Source of the DNA: Desulfurococcales archaeon
Lineage (GTDB): Archaea; Thermoproteota; Thermoprotei_A; Sulfolobales; Desulfurococcaceae
Reading direction: 5' to 3'
Length of the DNA stretch: 8,524 bases
Assembly (NCBI GenBank): GCA_027064845.1
Contig: JAMOPC010000411.1
Coordinates: 1 to 8,524 of the forward strand
Shown piece after piece: positions 1 to 4,182 of the stretch. The first letter of the stretch is position 1. The number at the start of each line of letters is the position of its first letter. The position numbers and the translations under genes are program-made. The notes below the pieces were generated by a model that was not told the DNA's origin, searched no databases, and worked only from the letters and a program-made list of their open reading frames with translations.

Positions 1-95
1 TTCAAATGCCCTTTATCTCCTTATTTGCCTGTATAAACATTATTTGTAAAAATAAACATTTTCTCAAACATGGCTAAGCAATTTATTCGTTAGTC

Positions 96-103
96 TTTAA
101 ATT
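96..103 (+). promoter_or_regulatory. Putative TATA box for the nuclease-like gene
   Basis: TTTAAATT lies about 25 bases upstream of the TTG at 124, the distance expected between an archaeal TATA box and the transcription start. This would make the mRNA nearly leaderless at TTG 124, which fits the weak ribosome binding site there. It is a short AT-rich motif in an AT-rich region, so chance occurrence is possible. Confidence 0.35.
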
Positions 104-123
104 ATTGTGATTCTTAGGTTTAT

Positions 124-867
124 TTGGAGCTAGAATTGGTTTTAGATATGTTAAAGAAAGGTTTCAAGGCTATTGCTCATGGTACAAAAGTTCTGGGTAC
201 AAGTATTGCTGTTTCTATCGCATATAATAGAAAGAAAAATGAACTCAAACGTGTATTGTTGAATAGGTTTTCGTCGAAACAATTAGATGAGATAGGTGTT
301 AGAATAGGTATTTCATTGAAAAAGTATAGGACTAAGCGTGAAAAGATTAGTGTTCTTGCTCGAGAACTTTCTTTTGAGGCAGTCATAAAATATGCTAAAA
401 GATACAAGATAAAGCATAAGGATATAATAGAAGAGCTTGATCGGTTCAAAGCAAACCTCAATGCTAAGAAAATCTTGGCAAAAACAAGTAATAAAATGGA
501 AGAAATACTCAGAGCACTGACAGAGTTTAGACCCGAACCTGTTAGAGACGAGGAAGACCTAGAAAAGCAACTTTATCAGTACCTACGTGCACGCTTAACC
601 AACATACCAATTAAACGCCAAGTACAACTCGGCTCCTATCGAATAGATATGCAAGTAGGACCATGCGGGATAGAATTAAAAGTACCAAAATCATCAGTAT
701 ATCTACAAAGACTAATAGGACAAGTAAAAGACTATAGCGAATACTTGGACTGCATGATAACAATCATACTAGATACAGGAAAAATCAGAGATCTATCAAC
801 TTATACAAACAGATTAAAAGAACTAGGCATAATACCTATAATAATAGAGGGAAAACTGAAACGGTAA
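124..867 (+). CDS. PD-(D/E)XK nuclease-like protein with N-terminal helical domain
   Basis: A 247-aa protein with two parts. Residues about 40-106 are charged and helical, with the pattern of small helical adaptor domains (FSSKQLDEIG, then LSFEAVIKYAKRYKI); I cannot name this family. Residues about 140-247 carry the core of a PD-(D/E)XK nuclease fold: an acidic helix with E143/E144, D175 in YRID, E184 and K186 in IELKV, and a following helix with Q200 in LIGQVKDY, a common accessory residue. All catalytic positions are present, so DNA cleavage is plausible, but no partner methylase, helicase or Cas gene is nearby. The role may be defence or repair. The TTG start at 124 has only a weak AGGT upstream. 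TTG 136, with GGAG six bases upstream, is an alternative. Third codon positions change from T-rich to A-rich along the gene. The fold call is fairly firm; the biological role is unknown. Confidence 0.75.
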   Translation: MELELVLDMLKKGFKAIAHGTKVLGTSIAVSIAYNRKKNELKRVLLNRFSSKQLDEIGVRIGISLKKYRTKREKISVLARELSFEAVIKYAKRYKIKHKDIIEELDRFKANLNAKKILAKTSNKMEEILRALTEFRPEPVRDEEDLEKQLYQYLRARLTNIPIKRQVQLGSYRIDMQVGPCGIELKVPKSSVYLQRLIGQVKDYSEYLDCMITIILDTGKIRDLSTYTNRLKELGIIPIIIEGKLKR

Positions 868-956
868 ATCACGTATTAATTACTGTTACACTATTAACGT
901 AAACGTTTCTAATTACTATTACTATATATTTAAGGTTTAGTGTTATTTAGTTTCTG

Positions 957-1145
957 TCACGGTATTCCTAATTCTCTTTGGATTTGTTCTAGTCCGTATT
1001 CTATGATTGTTTGTTTTATTTTCTCTATTTCTAGTAATACTTGTTGTCTAAATTGTTTGCTTAGGCCTAGCTTTTTCATCTTAGTGTCTACTTGTCTCTC
1101 GATGTACTCTATGAGTAGTACTAGTTGGGCTTGGCTGTAGCTCAA
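957..1145 (-). CDS. Small helical protein of unknown function (62 aa)
   Basis: I do not recognise this protein. It starts with TTG at 1145, six bases after a GAGGG ribosome binding site (1152-1156, minus strand). That site, together with purine-rich coding-like codon use on this strand, is why I prefer it over the opposite-strand frame. The sequence is almost all amphipathic helix: residues about 4-22 (QAQLVLLIEYIERQVDTKM) and about 29-59, rich in Glu, Gln, Lys and Ile, suggesting a helical hairpin or coiled coil that dimerises. There are no cysteines and no membrane span. It lies 122 bp downstream of the retropepsin gene on the same strand and may be co-transcribed or use its own TATA element. 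It is convergent with the nuclease-like gene across an 89-bp gap. An accessory or antitoxin-like role is possible but unsupported. Confidence 0.6.
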   Translation of the reverse strand: MSYSQAQLVLLIEYIERQVDTKMKKLGLSKQFRQQVLLEIEKIKQTIIEYGLEQIQRELGIP

Positions 1146-1206
1146 TATGTTCCCTCAATCCAGATATATTTGTATAAGTGGGTCTTTTCTGTTTGTTTAT
1201 GTTAAT

Positions 1207-1215
1207 GTTTTTATA
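1207..1215 (-). promoter_or_regulatory. Possible TATA box for the 62-aa gene
   Basis: On the minus strand TATAAAAAC lies about 62 bases upstream of the TTG start at 1145, which would give a leader of about 40 bases holding the GAGGG site. Other AT-rich stretches nearer the gene (about 1172-1185) could serve instead, and read-through from the protease gene is also possible. Confidence 0.3.
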
Positions 1216-1267
1216 CAGAAGGGTCAGGGGGATCGGTGGAAGTGTTTTTTGTTATGTGTTTTTTGGG

Positions 1268-1741
1268 TTATTGTTTGCATAGTTCGACTGTATTGTTTGC
1301 GTAGTCTAGAGTTATTTTTAGCTTTGACATTATGTCCCATCCTAGTAGGCTTGGGACTCTGAATTGTTCTTGGAATTGTTTTCCTCTATGTTTGTGGGGA
1401 AGGAGTCTGTATGTTATTTTGTCCGTATTTATTGCTAAGATATTTGTTTGATCTTCTGAATCAATAAATATAATGTCTATATCTTTACGAATTTGTGGGC
1501 ATTTTTCGCCGCCAGCAATGCCAGTTATACTAATTAGTTTTCCTTTTATCTGGTTTATACCAATTCTCATAGCGTCTTTGGCAGATATTACTGTTACTCC
1601 GGATCCTGTGTCTATGAGAAACTCAACACTGCCGAGTTTTTCTCCATCGATATTGATTATTGCACATATAAACGGGTATAGCTCCTTTGTTTTGCCACCA
1701 GGCATTACCAATGGTCTAAAATATCCACGAATACAATGCAA
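1268..1741 (-). CDS. Retropepsin-like aspartic protease
   Basis: A 157-aa single-domain aspartic protease of the retroviral (clan AA) type. The active-site motif FLIDTGSGVTVIS lies at residues 41-53 with catalytic D44. ITGIAGG (72-78) sits where the flap would be. SLLGWDIM (131-138) matches the conserved hydrophobic-Gly-x-Asp motif near the C terminus. There is one DTG per chain, so by family knowledge it must act as a homodimer. There is no signal peptide or membrane span, so it should be cytosolic. Start: TTG at 1741 lies four bases after GGTGA (1746-1750, minus strand); residues 1-12 look dispensable and ATG at residue 13 is an alternative. It follows the DUF5678-like gene by 34 bp on the same strand, probably in one transcript, and I recall such small proteins as frequent neighbours of these proteases. 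The substrate is unknown. Confidence 0.85.
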   Translation of the reverse strand: MHCIRGYFRPLVMPGGKTKELYPFICAIINIDGEKLGSVEFLIDTGSGVTVISAKDAMRIGINQIKGKLISITGIAGGEKCPQIRKDIDIIFIDSEDQTNILAINTDKITYRLLPHKHRGKQFQEQFRVPSLLGWDIMSKLKITLDYANNTVELCKQ

Positions 1742-1744
1742 TAT

Positions 1745-1750
1745 ATCACC
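1745..1750 (-). promoter_or_regulatory. Ribosome binding site deciding the TTG start of the protease
   Basis: GGTGAT on the minus strand, complementary to the 3' end of archaeal 16S rRNA, is placed 3-4 bases before TTG 1741. The only nearby GTG, inside the motif itself, is out of frame, so this site supports the TTG start. Confidence 0.6.
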
Positions 1751-1775
1751 ATTTATCCATGATATGAATTAAAAA

Positions 1776-2015
1776 TTAGATAACTAGAAGATATTCTTCG
1801 TCTGGAACATATTCTATATGCGTGAATCTTATATCGACACCTTTCTTTCTAAGTGTGTCTAATAACCTAACATAATCCTCGTCAAAGCCAACGATTTCCC
1901 CATTGTATATAGCCACATATTTACCCACGAACTTCTTTAACTCATCAATCCTATTACGCAGAAACTTAGTGTTATTCCCTACGATTTCTAGAACCTCTTT
2001 ACTCATCTTGAGCAT
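1776..2015 (-). CDS. DUF5678-like small protein (79 aa)
   Basis: A 79-aa protein with a helical N terminus (residues about 5-28) and a compact alpha/beta part at 30-75: GKYVAIYNGEIVGFDEDYVR, a helix to about 58, then strands around DIRFTHIEYVPDEE. A Gly-Lys-x-Val-Ala strand, a short turn with an exposed Gly, a helix, and a closing strand ending in V-P is the pattern I associate with DUF5678. Its biochemical function is not known to me. ATG 2015 is preceded by AGGGGACAGGT; the AGGGG is about seven bases upstream, giving a normal start. ATG at residue 4 is an alternative. It is the first well supported gene of a leftward unit with the retropepsin-like protease 34 bp downstream, so it may be a substrate, inhibitor or partner of the protease; that is inference from adjacency only. 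Confidence 0.75.
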   Translation of the reverse strand: MLKMSKEVLEIVGNNTKFLRNRIDELKKFVGKYVAIYNGEIVGFDEDYVRLLDTLRKKGVDIRFTHIEYVPDEEYLLVI

Positions 2016-2066
2016 TACCTGTCCCCTGAGGCTAAAAATGGTAATATCTGATTCTATCTATATACA

Positions 2067-2210
2067 TTATCTTATATAGGTGTTTATATAAACTTGTGGA
2101 AATATGGCCTCTTCGACGAACTTATCTAGGCATCTTAGTGTTCTATATACAGCAATTAAGTTTCTCACAGTCTTTTTAAGTTTTTCTTGTGAGAGGTTTT
2201 TTGTTTTCAT
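2067..2210 (-). CDS. Doubtful 47-aa reading frame upstream of the DUF5678-like gene
   Basis: An ATG-initiated frame encodes a Lys/Arg-rich, probably helical peptide beginning MKTKNLSQEKLKK, with a hydrophobic middle (NLIAVYRTLRCLDKFVEEAI). The composition is coding-like and the strand is purine-rich, like nearby genes. Against it: no ribosome binding site precedes the ATG, the only TATA-like motif (2220-2227) is too close to it, and the palindromic TATA element proposed for the next gene lies inside the frame. The frame stays open upstream of the ATG to about 2303 without another start codon. It may be a relic or chance; it is listed because it would be the first gene of the protease unit if real. 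Confidence 0.22.
   Translation of the reverse strand: MKTKNLSQEKLKKTVRNLIAVYRTLRCLDKFVEEAIFPQVYINTYIR
2071..2093 (-). promoter_or_regulatory. Promoter region of the DUF5678-like/protease unit
   Basis: Two TATA-like elements read leftward: a perfect 12-base palindrome GTTTATATAAAC (2082-2093) and CCTATATAAG (2071-2080). Transcription would start about 25 bases further left, leaving a leader of roughly 35-45 bases before ATG 2015. A palindromic TATA element could also fire rightward, but orientation is normally set by the BRE, which I cannot judge here. Confidence 0.5.
2163..2207. terminator. Inverted repeat followed by a T-run
   Basis: TCTCACA (2163-2169) and TGTGAGA (2189-2195) form a 7-bp inverted repeat with a 19-base spacer, followed on the plus strand by a T-rich run (about 2197-2207). 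This has the form of a terminator for rightward transcription, but no rightward gene ends just upstream. It lies between two divergent promoters, so it could equally be an operator or an insulator against rightward leakage. Confidence 0.25.
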
Positions 2211-2219
2211 GGTCCGAGG

Positions 2220-2227
2220 TTTATATT
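2220..2227 (+). promoter_or_regulatory. TATA box of the 36-aa membrane protein gene
   Basis: TTTATATT preceded by the purine-rich CCGAGG. A start about 25 bases downstream, near 2248, would give a leader of some 35 bases containing AGGTGG just before GTG 2285. The spacing of all three elements is normal for archaea. Confidence 0.5.
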
Positions 2228-2284
2228 GTGTCTTCTCGAAAGATTCGTGGTGAGAGTGTATTTGTTCTTTTCTAGGTGGTTTGT

Positions 2285-2395
2285 GTGAAGGATCAGAGTA
2301 TTACTCTTATTGTTGTTATTGTTATTGTAGCTGTTGTTGTTACGGTTCTTTTCGGTCTTTCCTTGTATATGAACATGACTAGGCCCCCAGGTTAA
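2285..2395 (+). CDS. 36-aa single-span membrane protein
   Basis: A short gene that length cut-offs would miss. GTG 2285 lies five bases after AGGTGG (2274-2279), and a TATA box lies about 60 bases upstream. The protein starts MKDQSITLIV, has one hydrophobic span at residues about 6-28 made almost only of Val, Ile, Leu and Ala, and ends in a short polar tail MNMTRPPG. The span fits a single transmembrane helix with few charges on either side; topology cannot be decided, though a lysine at position 2 slightly favours a cytoplasmic N terminus. I do not recognise a family; it does not look like SecE or Sec61-beta. It stands alone between the leftward protease unit and a tRNA-Leu relic. A T-rich plus strand could yield a false hydrophobic frame, but start signals plus a clean span argue for a real gene. 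Confidence 0.5.
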   Translation: MKDQSITLIVVIVIVAVVVTVLFGLSLYMNMTRPPG

Positions 2396-2555
2396 TGTTG
2401 AGAAGCCTTAGACTTATTAGACTTGGCTAATGGTTTCTTAAGATAACCTAGATACTGTTTACACGTTGATTCAGATGCATTCTCCATGCCCATTGAAGAA
2501 ATCGATCTAAGACATTGTTATCCGTAACTGGCTCTATATTATTGTAGTTAACTCC

Positions 2556-2642
2556 ACGTGAAAACTCCGAGCCTGGCCCGAAGGGCGCCGGGTTGAGGAC
2601 CCGGTGGCGTAGGCCTACGTGGGTCAAATCCCACTCCCCGCA
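2556..2642 (+). pseudogene. Degenerate tRNA-Leu(GAG) gene
   Basis: Most of a type II tRNA-Leu can be read: D arm around 2566-2586 with the GAGCCTGG core, anticodon stem CCGGG (2588-2592)/CCCGG (2600-2604), loop TTGAGGA with anticodon GAG at 2595-2597, variable arm with GGC/GCC, T stem GTGGG/CCCAC, and a 3' acceptor strand ending CCCCGC plus A. Three defects suggest it is not functional. The 5' strand (about 2556-2562, ACGTGAA) does not pair with the 3' acceptor strand. The T loop has lost one T (GGGTCAAATCCC rather than GGTTCAAATCC). The conserved T8 position appears to be A. No CCA is encoded. An intact tRNA-Leu(GAG) is expected elsewhere. It could be an old attachment site left by integration at tRNA-Leu; a split or trans-spliced tRNA missing only its 5' part is less likely. 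Confidence 0.7.
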
Positions 2643-2651
2643 TCACTTCTC
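2590..2651 (+). repeat. Left copy of the tRNA-Leu 3'-end direct repeat (possible attL)
   Basis: This segment of the tRNA-Leu relic recurs at 4245-4303 in the same orientation. The first 27 bases (2590-2616), from the anticodon stem into the variable arm, are identical. The T arm is similar with changes, and the shared CACTTCTC lies just past the tRNA end (2644-2651). Integrases of SSV-type and other archaeal elements recombine at anticodon-to-3'-end segments of tRNA genes, so this is a plausible left attachment remnant. Confidence 0.6.
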
Positions 2652-2750
2652 CAAGCCCCAAGCCTCTACAGAGTTTTAATTTCTTTTTGTGATTTTTAAT
2701 TATTTTTAGTCCTTTGTGGGTTGTTGTGTATGCACTCGTTATGCGTCTGT

Positions 2751-2765
2751 GGAAGGATTTATAAG
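2751..2765 (+). promoter_or_regulatory. Strong-looking archaeal promoter before the structured RNA
   Basis: The purine-rich BRE-like GGAAGGA (2751-2757) runs directly into TTTATAAG (2758-2765), among the best TATA matches in the window. Transcription would start near 2785-2790, just before the GC-rich structured segment. No protein start with a ribosome binding site follows in the next 400 bases, supporting a non-coding product. Confidence 0.6.
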
Positions 2766-2786
2766 TTTCCCGTCTATGTCTAGTAC

Positions 2787-2950
2787 TGGATGAACTCTGT
2801 GAACAAAGCGAGGGGGACTAGTAGATGAAGCTCCGCGTCTCCCGAGGGAGGCTCGCTCCCAAAGGGAGGCACGGAGCGGATACAAAGGGGTGATGAAGGC
2901 GAGTAATTAAAACCGATTAGAAGCAACGATGAAGCCCGAACCCTATTGCT
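2787..2950 (+). ncRNA. GC-rich structured RNA candidate, family unknown
   Basis: In this AT-rich sequence the stretch 2800-2950 is markedly GC-rich, which in hyperthermophiles is a known signature of structured RNA. It sits about 25 bases behind a good TATA box. The core is a long hairpin: GCTCCGCGTCTCCC (2830-2843) pairs with GGGAGGCACGGAGC (2864-2877), 14 positions with one C-A mismatch and one G-U pair. Inside it GGGAG (2846-2850) pairs with CTCCC (2856-2860) across a 5-base loop, with a purine internal loop (GA opposite AAA). Four GATGAA motifs occur at 2789, 2824, 2892 and 2928. It is not a recognisable SRP, RNase P or tRNA. GTGATGA (2890) resembles a box C, but no well placed CTGA box D is seen. 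It could be a relic guide RNA of a TnpB-type transposon, or a regulator of the adjacent toxin-antitoxin genes. Both ends are approximate. Confidence 0.5.
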
Positions 2951-2954
2951 TGAC

Positions 2955-2995
2955 GGTATTTGTACGAATAATTAATTGTGAATTAAACTAATACC
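2955..2995. terminator. AT-rich nested inverted repeat between the RNA and hicA
   Basis: GGTATT (2955-2960) pairs with AATACC (2990-2995), and inside it TTAATT (2972-2977) pairs with AATTAA (2981-2986) around a 3-base loop. It lies at the convergent 3' ends of the RNA candidate and the leftward hicA gene, where a bidirectional terminator or 3'-end processing structure would be expected. AT-only stems are weak at high temperature, so the assignment is tentative. Confidence 0.35.
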
Positions 2996-3053
2996 TTCAG
3001 GATTTTATTAGAAGCTTGTTATTGATAATACAGGTTTTACGAAAGATGCAATG

Positions 3054-3275
3054 TTAAGGGTCTTTTAATAATTCGATGAATTGTTCCTTTGTTATCCCAG
3101 CTTGCCTAATTATTGATAATAAAGTACCCTTACTTATTTCATCGTGTAATGGAACTATAACTACTCGTTCTCTCCTTTTAAGTTTTGCATGGCTTCCCTT
3201 GATCTTTATAACTATGTAACCGATTTTCTCTAATGCCCTTATAGTATCCCTACCAGATACTACAGGTAGTTTCAA
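3054..3275 (-). CDS. hicA: HicA-type mRNA interferase toxin
   Basis: A 73-aa protein with the full HicA pattern. An N-terminal helix carries SGRDTIRALEKIGY (7-20), followed by a strand and the active-site motif KGSHAKLKR (26-34) with catalytic H29, then VVIVPLHDE and a C-terminal part KGTLLSIIRQAGITKEQFIELL (49-70). By family knowledge this is a double-stranded-RNA-binding-fold endoribonuclease that cleaves mRNA and is neutralised by HicB. Length is normal and nothing essential is missing. The TTG start at 3275 lies five bases after AGGTGA (3281-3286, minus strand), whose last three bases are the TGA stop of the upstream gene, so translation is probably coupled to that gene. Unusually, the antitoxin does not precede or follow it directly: the only HicB-like gene is over 650 bp away on the opposite strand. 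Confidence 0.9.
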   Translation of the reverse strand: MKLPVVSGRDTIRALEKIGYIVIKIKGSHAKLKRRERVVIVPLHDEISKGTLLSIIRQAGITKEQFIELLKDP

Positions 3276-3280
3276 TTATT

Positions 3281-3778
3281 TCACCTATGCAGTAAGTAAT
3301 ATTTTGGAACTGTTTTATTCATAGATCTGACTTCAATCTTTGCGATTTTTCCTTCTCGTCTTAAACCAGCCAATACTAGTGCTAGTAGTCTTTTAGCTTT
3401 GGGTAGTCCCTCAGCTTCATGTATGAGTTTGTTTATGAATGGATATGATTCTTTTTCGTACTGCGCTATATCAAGAATATCATCCAATGATAATGAGCTT
3501 TCGGGTCTAAATGCGCCTTTTCTACTAAGTATTTCTAGTATTTCTTTCTTCAAGGCATGTTTTAATTGACTTATGCTAAGCTTTGTTTTTTCTTTTGTTT
3601 CTATTTTACTAATTCCTTGAAGAGCTTGTTTGGGTACTTCAAATATTATGCGTAAGTTACGTATTTCGTGTAGTACGATTCGATTTTCATTCAGATCTAT
3701 TACTACTTCTCCTGCACGTTCGTTATCTTGGTAACGTACTCTTATTAGGTCTTTCTCCTTCTGTATGCTTAATGACAT
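3281..3778 (-). CDS. Winged-helix-like protein coupled to hicA (165 aa)
   Basis: I do not recognise the family. Residues 1-60 look beta-rich (VVIDLN, RIVLHEI, RIIFEVP), followed by a lysine-rich linker. Residues about 72-165 have the order expected for a winged helix-turn-helix: helix LKKEILEILSRKG (77-88), helix with SLDDILDIAQYEK, a helix about 126-142 (PKAKRLLALVLAGLRREG), then a two-strand wing KIAKIEVRSM...VPKYYLLHR. The 'LxxLxREGKI' passage before the wing is typical of winged helices. ATG 3778 follows GGTGAT (3782-3787) closely. It ends five bases before hicA and its stop codon lies in the hicA ribosome binding site, so the two are made together. I infer a DNA-binding autoregulator or a third toxin-antitoxin component; a nucleic-acid-binding protein unrelated to toxin control is an alternative. 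Confidence 0.65.
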   Translation of the reverse strand: MSLSIQKEKDLIRVRYQDNERAGEVVIDLNENRIVLHEIRNLRIIFEVPKQALQGISKIETKEKTKLSISQLKHALKKEILEILSRKGAFRPESSLSLDDILDIAQYEKESYPFINKLIHEAEGLPKAKRLLALVLAGLRREGKIAKIEVRSMNKTVPKYYLLHR

Positions 3779-3820
3779 GTTATCACCACGTATACATGAA
3801 TGTTTATGCTATGTTTTTCC

Positions 3821-3828
3821 TTATATGT
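3821..3828 (-). promoter_or_regulatory. TATA box of the winged-helix/hicA operon
   Basis: On the minus strand CATATAAG lies about 45 bases before ATG 3778. Transcription would begin near 3800 and leave a leader of some 20 bases carrying GGTGAT. A second TATA-like element (TTAATATAAAG on the minus strand, about 3838-3848) lies slightly too far upstream but could be used. Confidence 0.45.
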
Positions 3829-3832
3829 GTTT

Positions 3833-3880
3833 ACGATTCTTTATATTAACATATCGTGAACGTGAGCAACGATTCTTATA
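3833..3880 (+). repeat. Tandem promoter-proximal direct repeat ACGATTCTT
   Basis: ACGATTCTT occurs at 3833-3841 and again at 3869-3877, each running into an AT-rich TATA-like sequence (TTATATTAAC after the first, ATAAATG after the second). The copies are 36 bases apart, in the intergenic region between divergent hicA and hicB units. They could be a duplicated promoter or paired operator sites for a regulator encoded here. Nine bases is short, so the functional reading is inference. Confidence 0.4.
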
Positions 3881-3882
3881 AA
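3875..3882 (+). promoter_or_regulatory. TATA box of hicB
   Basis: CTTATAAA gives a predicted transcription start near 3903-3907 and a leader of about 25 bases before TTG 3931. This position makes the upstream in-frame GTG at 3856 unlikely to be in the transcript. Another TATA-like sequence at about 3841-3847 could give a longer transcript. Confidence 0.45.
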
Positions 3883-3930
3883 TGTCTACTCATATACCTT
3901 TATTTAGAAAATTATGTGGTGATGCTTACC

Positions 3931-4170
3931 TTGACTAATGAGGTAGAAGTAACTATATTTATTTGGCGCGAGGGCAAGTGGTACGTGGCTTATGAGCCTA
4001 CTAGTGGTGTATCTAGTCAAGGAAGAACTGTTGATGAAGTACTGGAGAACATACGTGAAGCACTAGAACTATACCTAGAAGAAAAACAAGATGTGTATCC
4101 CTTAGAAAGAGTAATGATAACAAAGATTAAAATGAAGTTCCCTCAAAAAATCATGAATAAAAACTTCTAA
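3931..4170 (+). CDS. hicB: HicB-like antitoxin (short form)
   Basis: From TTG 3931 this is a 79-aa protein with the HicB partial-RNase-H-like core: strand EVTIFIW, then KWYVAYEPTSGVSSQGRT (16-33) and helix VDEVLENIREALELYLEE (34-51), the family hallmark. By family knowledge it binds and blocks HicA. The C-terminal tail (52-79, lysine-rich) shows no recognisable ribbon-helix-helix or HTH DNA-binding domain. The TTG start has GGTGAT at 3918-3923, seven bases upstream. ATG 3922 and GTG 3856 are in-frame alternatives, but the latter lies upstream of the predicted transcription start and adds an atypical N terminus. It is transcribed divergently from the winged-helix/hicA unit rather than forming the usual adjacent hicA-hicB pair. 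The match to HicB is good; pairing with this particular HicA is inferred from proximity. Confidence 0.8.
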   Translation: MTNEVEVTIFIWREGKWYVAYEPTSGVSSQGRTVDEVLENIREALELYLEEKQDVYPLERVMITKIKMKFPQKIMNKNF

Positions 4171-4182
4171 TTTTGCCAATTC

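Noticed and set aside
1..20. Possible divergent gene starting at the left edge (minus-strand TTG at 3-5 after GGAGAT)
   Set aside because: Only one codon is inside the window and the spacing is long; it cannot be supported from this sequence.
33..60. Direct repeat ATAAACATT at 33-41 and 52-60
   Set aside because: Short and AT-rich, expected by chance here; no promoter geometry ties it to a gene.
177..461. 94-aa frame on the minus strand inside the nuclease-like gene
   Set aside because: It is antisense to a well supported gene with catalytic motifs, has Ser/Phe-rich composition typical of shadow frames, and no ribosome binding site.
940..1140. 66-aa plus-strand frame rich in Cys, Ser and Phe
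   Set aside because: It is the mirror of the 62-aa minus-strand gene, which has a GAGGG site and coding-like codons; this frame has neither.
1147..1362. 71-aa plus-strand hydrophobic frame
   Set aside because: It overlaps the 3' end of the protease gene, lies in T-rich DNA that gives hydrophobic frames by chance, and has no start signals.
1473..1772. 99-aa plus-strand frame
   Set aside because: It is entirely antisense to the retropepsin-like gene, whose DTG and LLGxD motifs make that strand the coding one.
2890..2939. Box C/D guide RNA within the structured RNA
   Set aside because: GTGATGA and ACGATGA resemble C and C' boxes, but only CCGA is found where CTGA is expected, and the second spacing is too short for a guide.
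3856..3930. N-terminal extension of hicB from GTG 3856
   Set aside because: The GTG has no ribosome binding site and lies upstream of the predicted transcription start; the extension is not HicB-like. TTG 3931 has GGTGAT at the right distance.
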